DNA of 64,000 nt from Clostridium sp. BSD9I1. GTDB taxonomy: Bacteria > Bacillota > Clostridia > Clostridiales > Clostridiaceae. Positions within the stretch are counted from its first letter, which is position 1. Every line of letters starts with the position of its first letter. The stretch spans positions 1-64,000 of the forward strand of contig NZ_FYAM01000002.1 in assembly GCF_900185645.1 (NCBI RefSeq). The letters are read 5' to 3'. Shown here piece after piece: positions 54,772-63,993 of this stretch. The notes beneath the pieces were generated by a model. The model had not been told where the DNA came from, did not search any database, and saw nothing but the letters and a program-made list of their open reading frames with translations. A program made the translations under genes and the position numbers.

Positions 54772-54976
54772 CACATTTGGAAGTTTTAAAAAATTTTCAA
54801 TTTCTTGCTTATAATCTCTTCTCCCTAATGTCTAATATCTCTATAACAATATAATTTATAAAAAATTTCATAAACCCGAAATTCCTCCAATAATTATTAA
54901 ATGTTAACTTAAACTAAATTATCAACTATTTTATACAATAATTTTTTCTAGTTTTTAATAACTAGCTTCTAAAAAT

Positions 54977-55007
54977 AAGAAGTAAATTGCTTTGCAATTT
55001 ACTTCTT
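54977..55007 (-). terminator. vanW terminator overlapping its stop codon
   Basis: AAGAAGTAAATTGC with GCAATTTACTTCTT is a 14-bp stem with a 3-nt loop, followed by ATTTTTAG on the minus strand. The stop codon of the gene (54999-55001) lies inside the stem. Confidence 0.88.
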
Positions 55008-56342
55008 GGTGCCTCTTATTATCTCCCCATTCACTGGTGTATAATAATCATTTGAAACTAATTCTGTATTAATTAGTTTTCCATTTTCATAGGTTTTTCT
55101 ATACACCTTTACTTTATATCCATTAGAACCATATTTAGTCACTAAATTATCACCTTCTAATCGATTAGCATCATCAATGTATTTAATAGTTGACTGTACT
55201 ACTGAAACCTCTGTAGCCATTTCATAGGATCTTTTTTTCAACTCTTTATCGGCATATATATTAAAGTACACATTTTTATTTTGTGTATATCCTTCAATAT
55301 ATATAGGCGTATTTAAGGTATTTTTGAATTTGTAATCTATATTTCCCCAATCAACTGTTGCATCTAATCCCTTAGGAACATAGGATAATGGTAAAGTATG
55401 ATTTCTTCTCTCAGAAGATTTTATACCTGACTTTAACATAGCATTATATAAGGTGCTTGACACCTGACAGATACCTCCTCCAAGACCTGATTCTACTTTA
55501 TCTCCTATAATAACTCCTGCTGACTTATATCCCCTCTCAGCTGTGCGCTCCCCTACTATTTCATTAAAGCTAAAGCTTTCTCCTGGCATAAGAACAGTTC
55601 CATTGATGGCATTAGTTGCTAGTTGAATATTATTAATTCTATTTGCTACTGAAGTAAAGAAGCTTGTACTATAAGAAGCAATAGGGCTGTTAATAGTAGA
55701 CAGCTTTTCCTGAGTAACCTCTGGCCTAACAGTTTCAATTGGTGCATTAATTTTAATATTTTCTTTTGAAAGTTCTCCATTAATCTGTGCTACAATAGCT
55801 TGCTTTAGCTTATCTTTTTCAAGTTTTACTCCATTAATTTCAGGAGTAATCATTATATTTCCGTTGGTTATAGCTATTTTTGCATTTTCAGGATTTCTAT
55901 TTATCTCTTGTTCTATTTTATCAACTAATTCATCTACAGGCTTTGAATTATAAGCAAAACTTAATTTATATTCTTTCTTTTGGTCTCCTTTAATAAGCTT
56001 ATACTTTTCTATTACATTCCCTTGTTTTCCATAACTAAAGGCTTCTTTTACAATATTATTGATATTATATTTAGCTTCAATCTTTTTATAATCTAATACA
56101 TATATCTTATCATTCACATGAATTTCAACTTTTTTTGAAAGTAATATCTTGCCATACTTTTCGTTTATAAGTTTTTCTGCCTCTGCAAAGTGTTTTCCAC
56201 TTACATCTGTGTTCTCTATGTAAACTCCTGGGTAAATAACATCATTCCAATTGTTCCCTGTAGCATATACATAGCGTACTGGAACTATACCCATTGTTAA
56301 TAATGCCAATATAGTAGTTGTAATAATCATCTTTTTCTTCAT
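54999..56342 (-). CDS. VanW-family envelope protein (YoaR-like)
   Basis: The 447-residue protein has a signal or anchor helix (about residues 3-26) and a tandem peptidoglycan-binding-like region (PF12229; YPGVYIENTDVSGKHFAEAEKLI and a second copy). The VanW domain follows (INGTVLMPGESFSFNEIVGERTAERGYKSAGVIIGDKVESGLGGGICQVSSTLYN), then a G5-like C-terminus. The function of VanW is not established; a cell-wall link is likely. It is under an ECF-type promoter identical in layout to that of the adjacent sigma gene. Confidence 0.9.
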   Translation of the reverse strand: MKKKMIITTTILALLTMGIVPVRYVYATGNNWNDVIYPGVYIENTDVSGKHFAEAEKLINEKYGKILLSKKVEIHVNDKIYVLDYKKIEAKYNINNIVKEAFSYGKQGNVIEKYKLIKGDQKKEYKLSFAYNSKPVDELVDKIEQEINRNPENAKIAITNGNIMITPEINGVKLEKDKLKQAIVAQINGELSKENIKINAPIETVRPEVTQEKLSTINSPIASYSTSFFTSVANRINNIQLATNAINGTVLMPGESFSFNEIVGERTAERGYKSAGVIIGDKVESGLGGGICQVSSTLYNAMLKSGIKSSERRNHTLPLSYVPKGLDATVDWGNIDYKFKNTLNTPIYIEGYTQNKNVYFNIYADKELKKRSYEMATEVSVVQSTIKYIDDANRLEGDNLVTKYGSNGYKVKVYRKTYENGKLINTELVSNDYYTPVNGEIIRGTKK

Positions 56343-56374
56343 TTGTGTGTTCCCCCTTGTTTAATTCTTATATA

Positions 56375-56411
56375 ATATATACCCAAGAGAACCTACAAAA
56401 GTTTTTTGTTC
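56375..56411 (-). promoter_or_regulatory. ECF-type promoter of vanW
   Basis: On the minus strand GAACAAAAAACTT (56399-56411), 14 nt and GGGTATATAT (56375-56384). Block sequence and spacing equal those at 54735-54771. The start site would lie ~25-30 nt before the vanW ATG. Confidence 0.78.
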
Positions 56412-56473
56412 TAAATAAAAATATAAAATGCGACTGATTTTCATCAATCGCTTTTCCGCTAACCATTTTAGCT

Positions 56474-56612
56474 TTATATATAAGTATTATTTACGGCACT
56501 ATTTGTATTCATACTGTTTAACATATTTGATAACTGATTTAACTGGCTGCTAGCTCTAGCTTCTGCATCTGCTTATTATTTCTTTCATATTGTTCAAGCT
56601 TGTGGATAAAAT
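56474..56612 (-). pseudogene. frameshifted fragment of a small unknown protein
   Basis: Read on the minus strand, one frame gives HKLEQYERNNKQ and, after a frame change, DAEARASSQLNQLSNMLNSM to a stop at 56474-56476. The amino acid style (Asn/Gln/Ser-rich coil) is coding-like, but no intact frame or start exists. It begins at the aroK terminator. It looks like a decayed C-terminal remnant. I do not recognise the family. Confidence 0.45.
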
Positions 56613-56667
56613 ACCATCCATATAGTAAGTAGAGTTATCCTATCACTTACTATACAGATGGCATTTT
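56607..56667 (-). terminator. aromatic operon terminator
   Basis: A long stem of 23-nt arms (56608-56630 with 56645-56667, few mismatches) starts just after the aroK stop and is followed by TTTTAT on the minus strand. Confidence 0.85.
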
Positions 56668-56669
56668 AT

Positions 56670-57188
56670 CTATTGTATAAAGTTTAAAATCTTTTCTATA
56701 GATTCTTCTATGTTAATGTTTTCTATTATATAGTCGCAATGTTTATTATATAATTCATACCTGTCTTTGAAAAGATCATATAGTTTTTCAGATCCATCCT
56801 TTAACAAAGGTCTGCTTTTTATATCCACATCCTGTGCTATGTGTTCTATGGGCCTATTAAGAAATATAATGATTCCATTTTGTCTTAAAACTTTTATATT
56901 TTCTTCTCTTTTTATAACCCCTCCGCCTGTAGCTATGACCTGAGGAAATTTAGATGATACCTCTTTCACTGCTATGCTTTCAATATTTCTAAACTCCTCC
57001 TCTCCTTTTTGAAAAATTTCTGGAATACTTTTACTCTCTTTTTTAACTATATATTCATCTATATCACAAAACTTCATATTTAGTCTTTTAGCTAATTCTT
57101 TCCCTATAGTACTTTTACCCGAACCAGGCATCCCAATTATCACTATATTCTTAGTTAGCCTATTATCACATAATTTCTTCATATACAT
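56670..57188 (-). CDS. aroK: shikimate kinase
   Basis: The ~172-residue kinase has the Walker A motif GMPGSGKST, the shikimate-binding DIDEYIVKKESKSIPEIFQKGEEEFR segment (Asp of the FCDID motif) and the ATGGGV motif. The RP segment in KSRPLLK forms the adenine-binding side. It phosphorylates shikimate at the 3-hydroxyl. Start choice among close ATGs (57188, 57182) is uncertain; none has a strong ribosome-binding site. It is the last gene of the aro operon. Confidence 0.93.
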   Translation of the reverse strand: MYMKKLCDNRLTKNIVIIGMPGSGKSTIGKELAKRLNMKFCDIDEYIVKKESKSIPEIFQKGEEEFRNIESIAVKEVSSKFPQVIATGGGVIKREENIKVLRQNGIIIFLNRPIEHIAQDVDIKSRPLLKDGSEKLYDLFKDRYELYNKHCDYIIENINIEESIEKILNFIQ

Positions 57189-57234
57189 TATCCACCGTTT
57201 CACTATTAATCTTTATATAAAGTATACTATTTAA

Positions 57235-58416
57235 TTATTTATTAATACTATGTGCTTTATAGTTCCCAAGCAATTTAAAATCATAGCTATTGTTTCTAAG
57301 TTCACCTATAGCCTCTTTTACGAACTGATTATCTAAATTCCCCTCAAAATCAATGTAAAAAAAGTATTCAAAGGACTTATCTACAATAGGCCTTGACTCA
57401 ATTTTTAACAAGCTTAAATTATATTCGGCAAAAATGCTTAAAATGTTATATAGAGAACCTGCCTTATGTGGCAAAGTAAGTATTGTACTAATTTTATCAT
57501 AATGACTTTGTAACTCTAAGTTCTTTCCAATAACTATAAATCTTGTATAGTTATTTTTATTATAATTTATATTTTCCTTTATTATATCTAAATTATAAAT
57601 TTGTCCAGCTCTTTTACTGCCAATAGCAGCTTTTCCTTTGCTGTTTTCATTTTTTATTAGCTCTGCACTAGCTGCTGTGTTTCTATAGGGTATCTTTTCC
57701 CAGTGAGGGTAATCCTTTAGAAACTCTCCACTTTGCTGCAAAGCTTGAGGATGAGAATATACTTCTTTTATATCTTCGATTTTGGTTCCCTTTATTCCTA
57801 AAAGATTATGATTTACCTCTATAGTTCTCTCTCCAACTATAAAAAATCCATATTTCCTTAAAAGATCATATACTTCTACAATACCTCCTGTGGATGAGTT
57901 TTCGATAGGAAGCACTCCGTAGTCTATTTCATTATTTTTTAGTGCTCTGAATATATCTTCGAATTCTCGCACATTATGAATAGTTACCTCATCTTCAAAA
58001 TACTCTAATAGAGCTTCTTCACTAAAAGAACCTGGCACTCCTTGAAAACCTACATTTATTTTATCTTTTTTCGGTACACATGCAGCTTCATTACTTACTA
58101 AATACTCAAGTTGACTTTTTTTATCATCTTTCACTTCTATATTATATTCAAAAATTTCCTTTGCTTGAGCCTTTCTGCTAATGGCCATTACACTTTTTAA
58201 AAACTCTGCCTCTGCCCTCTTATATCCTTTATTTTTTAAGTACTTTACATTCTTTTCAATAACCTCATCTTCTCTACTTTTATTTAATATAGGTATATTA
58301 TTTTCCTTCTTATATTGAGCTACCTTTAAAACTGTCTCCATTCTCCTTTCAAATAATTCTACAAGCTGTTTATCTATTTCATCAATTTCATTTCTCAGAT
58401 TCTGTAAAATGTCCAT
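57235..58416 (-). CDS. pheA: bifunctional chorismate mutase/prephenate dehydratase
   Basis: The 393-residue protein has an AroQ-type chorismate mutase domain (MDILQNLRNEIDEIDKQLVELFERRM, residues 1-85). A prephenate dehydratase domain follows (VGFQGVPGSFSEEALLEYF through NYTRFIVIGKN), then a C-terminal ACT domain with the ESRP motif (KIESRPIVDKSFEYFFYIDFEG) for Phe feedback. It converts chorismate to phenylpyruvate. The start at 58416 has AGGGG 9 nt upstream; the longer frame overlaps aroC and is not supported. Confidence 0.95.
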   Translation of the reverse strand: MDILQNLRNEIDEIDKQLVELFERRMETVLKVAQYKKENNIPILNKSREDEVIEKNVKYLKNKGYKRAEAEFLKSVMAISRKAQAKEIFEYNIEVKDDKKSQLEYLVSNEAACVPKKDKINVGFQGVPGSFSEEALLEYFEDEVTIHNVREFEDIFRALKNNEIDYGVLPIENSSTGGIVEVYDLLRKYGFFIVGERTIEVNHNLLGIKGTKIEDIKEVYSHPQALQQSGEFLKDYPHWEKIPYRNTAASAELIKNENSKGKAAIGSKRAGQIYNLDIIKENINYNKNNYTRFIVIGKNLELQSHYDKISTILTLPHKAGSLYNILSIFAEYNLSLLKIESRPIVDKSFEYFFYIDFEGNLDNQFVKEAIGELRNNSYDFKLLGNYKAHSINK

Positions 58417-58430
58417 TAGATTCTTCCCCT

Positions 58431-59501
58431 TTACATTAATTCTAATATACCCATAGCTGCTACTGCTTCTACCACTGGCACAGCCCTTTGTACAATACAT
58501 GGATCATGTCGTCCTTGAATTTCTATTGTAGTATTTTCATTTTTACAAATATCCACTGTTCTCTGTTCCTGTGCTATGGATGGAGTGGGCTTAAAGGCCG
58601 TTCTAAATATCACTGGCATTCCGGTTGTAATTCCACCTAAGATTCCACCGTTATTATTTGTATAAGTTTTAATTGTTCCATCCTCGATATAAAACTCATC
58701 ATTTGCCACTGAACCTTTCATTTTAGATATTCTAAAACCTGCTCCAAACTCAACTCCCTTAACTGCTGGAATTGAAAATAAAAGACTGCTCAGTATGCTC
58801 TCTACTGAGCCGAAGAATGGTGAACCCACACCTGGCGGCAAGTTTAAAATTGCACATTCTACTATTCCGCCTATTGAATTTAAGTTTTCTCTTGCATTTA
58901 ATATCTCTTCTTGCATATTTAAACTTTTTTCTTCATCTATAGTTGGAAACTCCTTTTGAGATAACTCCTTTAATAAATCTTCCTTAATATTAACTTCATC
59001 GAAATATTCTTCTCCAACAGTTCCAATAGACTTTATATGACTCCCAATCATTATTCCTTTTTTGCTTAGGATTTGCTTTGCTAAAGCACCAGCAAAAACA
59101 ATAGGTGCAGTAATTCTTCCAGAAAAATGTCCTCCACCCCTACAGTCATTGAAACCACCATATTTTACTTTCCCTGTATAATCGGCATGACCAGGCCTCA
59201 TTAAATCTTTGGTTTTTTCATAATCCTTTGAATGATAATCACTATTTCTTATTACGACACAGAGCGGCGTTCCAGTTGTTTTATTATTAAAATAACCACT
59301 TAAAATATCAAATTCATCTTTTTCTTGCCTAGGTGTAGACAATTTATTTTTGCCTGGGGCACGCCTTCTCATTTCTCTATTTATTTCTTCTAAATTCAGC
59401 TCTATTCCTGGCTGTAGCCCATCTATTGTAATTCCTATCGCCTCTCCATGAGATTCTCCAAAAATAGAGTATTTTATTTTGCTACCCCACACTCCACTCA
59501 T
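58431..59501 (-). CDS. aroC: chorismate synthase
   Basis: The 356-residue protein has all chorismate synthase signatures: GESHGEAIGITIDGLQPG, RRRAPG, DLMRPGHADYTGKVKYG, RGGGHFSGR and the late GRHDPCIVQRAVPVVEAVAA. It makes chorismate from EPSP using reduced FMN. Its start overlaps the end of aroA by 20 nt, which suggests translational coupling. Confidence 0.97.
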   Translation of the reverse strand: MSGVWGSKIKYSIFGESHGEAIGITIDGLQPGIELNLEEINREMRRRAPGKNKLSTPRQEKDEFDILSGYFNNKTTGTPLCVVIRNSDYHSKDYEKTKDLMRPGHADYTGKVKYGGFNDCRGGGHFSGRITAPIVFAGALAKQILSKKGIMIGSHIKSIGTVGEEYFDEVNIKEDLLKELSQKEFPTIDEEKSLNMQEEILNARENLNSIGGIVECAILNLPPGVGSPFFGSVESILSSLLFSIPAVKGVEFGAGFRISKMKGSVANDEFYIEDGTIKTYTNNNGGILGGITTGMPVIFRTAFKPTPSIAQEQRTVDICKNENTTIEIQGRHDPCIVQRAVPVVEAVAAMGILELM

Positions 59502-60759
59502 CTATATTTCCCCCCAGCATCTTAAAATCTTTCCAAAATTCAGGATAGGATTTTGTAACAGCATTACTATTTGTTATTATAATAGGTTCTTGACATTTAA
59601 TTGATGCTACTGCCATTGCCATTGCTATTCTATGGTCATTCCAGCTGTCTACAGTTCCTCCCTTTAATGAGCTTTTTCCTCTTATTATTAACCCATCTTT
59701 AGTTTCTTCTATATCTGCTCCTACTTTAGTAAGCTCTGTTTTCATAGCCTTAAGTCTGTCACATTCTTTTATTCTAACTCTTTCAGCGTTTATTATTTTT
59801 GTAGTACCTTCACTTAATGCTCCTAGTACTGAAAATATAGGAACAAGATCTGGGCATTCTGAAGCATCAATTACAATTCCTGTTGTTTGAGACTTACAAA
59901 CTTCTATGATATCTTCACTAATCTTAATATTTGCTCCCATTTCTTTCACTATATTAAGTATTACTTTATCACCTTGGAGAGAATTCAAATTTAAATTCTT
60001 ACATTTTATATTAGCTCCAAGGATACCTGCAACTATCCAAAAGGCTGCCTGGGAAAAATCTCCTTCTACTCTGTAATCTCTGTTTATATATTTTTGATTT
60101 CCTTTAATATAAAACTCCTTATAATCCTTATTTTCTATTTTAATTCCAAACTTATCCATGCAATCTATAGTTAAATCTACGTATCCCTTAGATTCCAGTT
60201 CTGTGGTTACTATTATTTTAGAATCTCCCTCTAATAATGGAAGTGCAAACATAAGTCCAGTAATAAATTGAGAACTTATATTTCCCTTAACATAAAAGGT
60301 ACCTGGTTTTAAGGCTCCCTTTACCTTTAGGGGTAGCTGTCCATTATTGTTTTCATAGTGTATGTTTTGATTCTTGAACATTTCATAATATACATCTAAG
60401 GGTCTTGACACAAGCTTTCCTCTTCCTTCAAAACTTATCTCTTCTCCAGTAAGTAACGCTAACGGTATTAAAAATCTCAAAGTAGAACCAGACTCGTTAC
60501 AGTTTATAATACTGTTTACCAAGCTTAATTTTGATTTGCCCTCAATGCTTATACTTTCACCTTTTCTATTAACTTCTATTCCAAGGCTCTCCATACCCAT
60601 TGTGGTAGCCTTAATGTCCTCTGAAAATATAATGTTATCTATATTACTTATCCCTTCTGAAAGTCCAGCACATATAACAGCTCTATGAGCTAAGCTTTTT
60701 GAAGGTGGAATTTTTATATCTCCTTTTAAAGGTGATGGTATAATTCTTATATTCCCCAC
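59482..60759 (-). CDS. aroA: EPSP synthase
   Basis: The 425-residue protein has PPSKSLAHRAVICAGLSEG, NCNESGSTLRFLIPLALLTG and AERVRIKECDRLKAM. SWNDHRIAMAMAVAS near the end is typical of EPSP synthase. It joins shikimate-3-phosphate to phosphoenolpyruvate. The SGSTLRF loop lacks the usual Gly-Thr-Ala-Met pattern, as in class II-type variants. It lies 30 nt after aroB. Confidence 0.97.
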   Translation of the reverse strand: MGNIRIIPSPLKGDIKIPPSKSLAHRAVICAGLSEGISNIDNIIFSEDIKATTMGMESLGIEVNRKGESISIEGKSKLSLVNSIINCNESGSTLRFLIPLALLTGEEISFEGRGKLVSRPLDVYYEMFKNQNIHYENNNGQLPLKVKGALKPGTFYVKGNISSQFITGLMFALPLLEGDSKIIVTTELESKGYVDLTIDCMDKFGIKIENKDYKEFYIKGNQKYINRDYRVEGDFSQAAFWIVAGILGANIKCKNLNLNSLQGDKVILNIVKEMGANIKISEDIIEVCKSQTTGIVIDASECPDLVPIFSVLGALSEGTTKIINAERVRIKECDRLKAMKTELTKVGADIEETKDGLIIRGKSSLKGGTVDSWNDHRIAMAMAVASIKCQEPIIITNSNAVTKSYPEFWKDFKMLGGNIDEWSVG

Positions 60760-60789
60760 TATGTCATCTCCTTTTGTGCTTGTATATTT

Positions 60790-61845
60790 TTAAATAAAAC
60801 TACTTATTTCTTCTTTTTTAATTTTGTGTATAAAACTTTCTCCAATATCTTTTAGGAGTATTATATCTATAAATTCTCCTTTGCTTTTTTTATCAAGAGA
60901 AATTGCTTTAAGTATACTCTCCTTATCTTCTAGGTAAATTTCATATTGAAGATTATGTTTACTTAAAACTTTCCCTATCAATTCAGCAGCTCCTTTTTTA
61001 GTTAGATTCATTTCTTCACTTTTTTTAGTTATGATGTACATCCCCAGTGCAACAGCTTCCCCATGGGTATATTTTTCAAAGTTATAGTATTTTTCAATAG
61101 CATGCCCTATAGTGTGTCCAAAGTTTAAAATCATTCTTTCACTATTATCCTTTTCGTCCTTTTCAACTACTTCTTTTTTTATACAGCAGCAAGTATAAAT
61201 TATATCTTCAATGCTTTCTAAAATTCCTTTTTCGTCATACTCCATTAACTTATAAAACAATTCCTTATTTTTTATACATCCATATTTTATTACCTCTGCC
61301 ATGCCATCATAAAAAAATCTTTTATCTAAAGTATCTAGTACATCTGGATCTATGAAAACTGCCTGTGGATGATAAAAGTTTCCAACTAAGTTCTTTCCTC
61401 TTGGTAAATCTACCGCAACTTTTCCACCGATACTACTATCTATCTGAGCTAGAAGGGAAGTTGGTATCTGAATATATGGAATTCCCCTTAAAAGTGTAGA
61501 GGCTGCAAAGCCTGTTAAATCCCCTATAACTCCTCCACCAAGAGCAATTATAAGATCACCTCTTGTAATTTCTGCATCTAAAATATTATTATACAAATTC
61601 ACAAGTTCCTCTATTGATTTACTTTTTTCTCCTGGTTTTACTACTATTTTAAAGACTTGAAAGTCTGCCTTTTCTAGACTAGCCTTTACTTTCTCCCCAT
61701 AAAATTTGTCTACATTTTCATCTGTTACTACCGCAATCTTTTTATTAGTATATATTTTCTTTATTTCTTCCCCTAATCGTCCTAATACCCCTCTTTCTAT
61801 ATAAATAGGGTAACTCTGTTCAGTAAGATTTATCCTAAGTTCCAT
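60790..61845 (-). CDS. aroB: 3-dehydroquinate synthase
   Basis: The 351-residue protein has KPGEKSKS, ALGGGVIGDLTGFAASTLLRGIPYIQIPTSLLAQIDSSIGGKVAVD and LNFGHTIGHAIE. These supply the NAD- and metal-binding residues of dehydroquinate synthase. It converts DAHP to 3-dehydroquinate. It is 3 nt from tyrA, consistent with operon expression. Confidence 0.97.
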   Translation of the reverse strand: MELRINLTEQSYPIYIERGVLGRLGEEIKKIYTNKKIAVVTDENVDKFYGEKVKASLEKADFQVFKIVVKPGEKSKSIEELVNLYNNILDAEITRGDLIIALGGGVIGDLTGFAASTLLRGIPYIQIPTSLLAQIDSSIGGKVAVDLPRGKNLVGNFYHPQAVFIDPDVLDTLDKRFFYDGMAEVIKYGCIKNKELFYKLMEYDEKGILESIEDIIYTCCCIKKEVVEKDEKDNSERMILNFGHTIGHAIEKYYNFEKYTHGEAVALGMYIITKKSEEMNLTKKGAAELIGKVLSKHNLQYEIYLEDKESILKAISLDKKSKGEFIDIILLKDIGESFIHKIKKEEISSFI

Positions 61846-61848
61846 AAG

Positions 61849-62700
61849 TTAGGACATCTCCTCTCTTTTTTTTCTTGCCTTATTTAAAATTTGTCCTAAA
61901 ATCTCAGTTTCATCATTTATTAAAGCATTTTTTATATTTGATATATTTTCTTGAAATTCTTCTATTTGAGCAATTAAATTATCCTTATTTCCCATAAAAA
62001 GTTCAGCCCATAGCTTTGTATTTATTCTAGCAATTCTAGTAAGATCTCTATAGCTATCACCAGTAAATTTACCTATATCAACATCAAGATTATCACTATT
62101 CACTAAAGATACTGCTATTACATGCGGAAGCTGGCTTGCAAAGCCAATAACTTCATCATGTTTTTCTACGCTTAACCTTTCTACATTTTTAAAACCAATA
62201 CTTCTTGCAATATTCTCTATTAACTCTATACTTTTTTCTTTATTTTTATCTGTAGGGATTATTATATAATTTGCTCCTTTAAATATTTCCTCGGAAGCAT
62301 ATTTTACTCCAACAAATTCTCTCCCTGCCATTGGATGGCCAAATACGAAATCTAAGTCTTTTCTTAAAACATTATTTATTTCCTGAGCAAATTCCTTCTT
62401 TATTCCTGTAATATCTGTTATTACTGCTCCTGGCTTAAAATTCTCTATATTATTCTTAATAAAGTCTTTTATCATTTTAGGATAAACGCATATTATTACT
62501 AAATCTGATTCTTTTAAAGGAATCTCAGGATCTATAAAGCCTTTATCAATAATTCCATTCTTCTCCCCAAAGCTTAAAGCCTCTTCATCTATGTCAATAC
62601 CGTAAATCTTTTTTGGCTTTAATTTTTTTAGGGCTAGGGCATAGGATCCTCCCATAAGCCCCAGACCTACAATTGTTATATTTAAATCTAGCCCCCTCAT
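61849..62700 (-). CDS. tyrA: prephenate dehydrogenase
   Basis: The 283-residue protein has an N-terminal NAD motif VGLGLMGGSYALAL and the catalytic segment VFGHPMAGREFVGVKYA. ASQLPHVIAVSLV and GDSYRDLTRIA follow. It oxidatively decarboxylates prephenate to 4-hydroxyphenylpyruvate for tyrosine. There is no ACT domain. The start has GGGGG 5 nt upstream. Confidence 0.95.
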   Translation of the reverse strand: MRGLDLNITIVGLGLMGGSYALALKKLKPKKIYGIDIDEEALSFGEKNGIIDKGFIDPEIPLKESDLVIICVYPKMIKDFIKNNIENFKPGAVITDITGIKKEFAQEINNVLRKDLDFVFGHPMAGREFVGVKYASEEIFKGANYIIIPTDKNKEKSIELIENIARSIGFKNVERLSVEKHDEVIGFASQLPHVIAVSLVNSDNLDVDIGKFTGDSYRDLTRIARINTKLWAELFMGNKDNLIAQIEEFQENISNIKNALINDETEILGQILNKARKKREEMS

Positions 62701-62721
62701 ATTTGCCCCCTATTAATATCC

Positions 62722-63735
62722 TTAGATTTCTCTATCTACTGCATTTGCTATTATAGATAATGTCTGCATAAGTGAACTGAACTTTTCAGGTTTAAGGGAT
62801 TGTGATCCATCACTTAATGCCTTTGCAGGATTATTATGAACTTCTATCATAAGTCCATCTGCTCCCACTGCTACAGCTGCCTTTGCTAGTGGTTCTACAA
62901 GCCACCAAATTCCTCCTGCATGACTTGGATCTACAATTACTGGTAGATGACTGTGCTTCTTTATTATAGGAATGGCACTTAAATCTAAAGTATTTCTTGT
63001 GTAAGTTTCATAGGTTCTTATTCCTCTTTCACATAAAATAACATTTTCATTTCCACCTGCCATTATATATTCTGCTGACATTAAGAATTCATCTATAGTG
63101 GCAGCTAATCCTCTCTTTAAAAGTATTGGTTTATTTGTTTTACCTAATAGCTTTAAAAGATCGAAGTTTTGCATATTTCGTGCTCCTACTTGAATTACAT
63201 CTACATCCTCTACAAATGTTTCTATATACTGTGGAGACATAATCTCACTTACTATTGGAAGTCCTGTCTTTTCTCTAGCTATTTTTAAAAGTTCAAGTCC
63301 TTCAAGTCCCATACCTTGGAAACTGTATGGTGAAGTTCTTGGCTTGAAGGCTCCTCCTCTTAGGAATGTAGCTCCTGATCTTTTAATTTCTTCTGCAAGC
63401 CCTACGATTTGCTCTTCACTTTCTACTGAACAAGGTCCTGCCATAACAGCGAGCTTAGTGCCCCCAATAAGTTCACTGCCTACAGGTATTATAGAATCTT
63501 CTGGATGGAACATTCTATTTGCCTTTTTATAGGACTCTTGCACATGGATTATCTTTTCTACTTCTTCATTGGCTTCTATTTGTGCTGGGTCAATAATACT
63601 TGTATCACCAACTAGACCAATTACGCAGCGCTTTTCTCCTTTAATTTCCTCTGCTTGAACTCCTTTTTCAATAATTTGTTTCTTAATTACCTCAATACTT
63701 TCTCTTGATGCGTTGTGTTTCATTACGATAATCAT
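62722..63735 (-). CDS. aroF: DAHP synthase (type I beta)
   Basis: The 337-residue protein has an N-terminal ferredoxin-like regulatory region (residues 1-70). A KDO8PS-like catalytic barrel follows, with AGPCSVESEEQIVGLAEEIKRSGATFLRGGAFKPRTSPYSFQG and VDPSHAGG. It makes DAHP from erythrose-4-phosphate and PEP, the first step of the aromatic pathway. AGGGGG precedes the ATG by nine bases. It heads the operon and lies only ~30 nt after the attenuator hairpin at 63766-63800. Genes aroE and aroD/Q are not in the window. Confidence 0.96.
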   Translation of the reverse strand: MIIVMKHNASRESIEVIKKQIIEKGVQAEEIKGEKRCVIGLVGDTSIIDPAQIEANEEVEKIIHVQESYKKANRMFHPEDSIIPVGSELIGGTKLAVMAGPCSVESEEQIVGLAEEIKRSGATFLRGGAFKPRTSPYSFQGMGLEGLELLKIAREKTGLPIVSEIMSPQYIETFVEDVDVIQVGARNMQNFDLLKLLGKTNKPILLKRGLAATIDEFLMSAEYIMAGGNENVILCERGIRTYETYTRNTLDLSAIPIIKKHSHLPVIVDPSHAGGIWWLVEPLAKAAVAVGADGLMIEVHNNPAKALSDGSQSLKPEKFSSLMQTLSIIANAVDREI

Positions 63736-63765
63736 TTAAATAGCCCCCTAGTAAAATTTTTTTTA

Positions 63766-63800
63766 TAAAAAAAGAAGACTCTTTTTAATGAGTCTTCTTT
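63766..63800 (-). terminator. attenuator terminator before aroF
   Basis: On the minus strand AAAGAAGACTC pairs with GAGTCTTCTTT (11-bp perfect stem, 8-nt loop), followed by T7. Only ~30 nt without a promoter separate it from the aroF ATG, so the operon must be transcribed through it. The segment ACTCATTA at its 5' arm and loop is complementary to TAATGAGT at 63870-63877 in the preceding reading frame. Confidence 0.85.
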
Positions 63801-63852
63801 AAATATCTTTATAATATAATACACTATTACTTTATAGTTACAGAAAGTTTAT

Positions 63853-63993
63853 TTACTGTGTATTAATTAACTCATTAGAATTAAACCATATAGATTTTTG
63901 CCAAGCCAAATAACCAGCGTTAAAAAAATAACCCCAGTTTCTAAAGTAATATGCATATTGACTTGTCACTCCTCTTTTAATTAGGTTTTCCAT
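63853..63993 (-). CDS. putative aromatic-rich leader peptide of the aro operon
   Basis: A 46-codon frame (ATG 63993 to TAA 63853) has 12 aromatic residues, mostly between residues 13 and 37 (QYAYYFRNWGYFF then Tyr, Trp, Trp, Phe). It lies between the window edge and the aroF attenuator. Codons 39-41 contain the segment that can pair with the terminator's 5' arm. This is the layout of a ribosome-mediated attenuation leader. No strong ribosome-binding site is visible before the ATG, and the frame is open to the window edge, so it could instead be the 3' end of a longer gene. Confidence 0.55.
   Translation of the reverse strand: MENLIKRGVTSQYAYYFRNWGYFFNAGYLAWQKSIWFNSNELINTQ

Noticed and set aside
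58417-58500. Longer N-terminus of PheA
   Set aside because: It is the other-frame reading of the aroC 3' end. The AroQ domain begins at the ATG 58416, which has its own ribosome-binding site.
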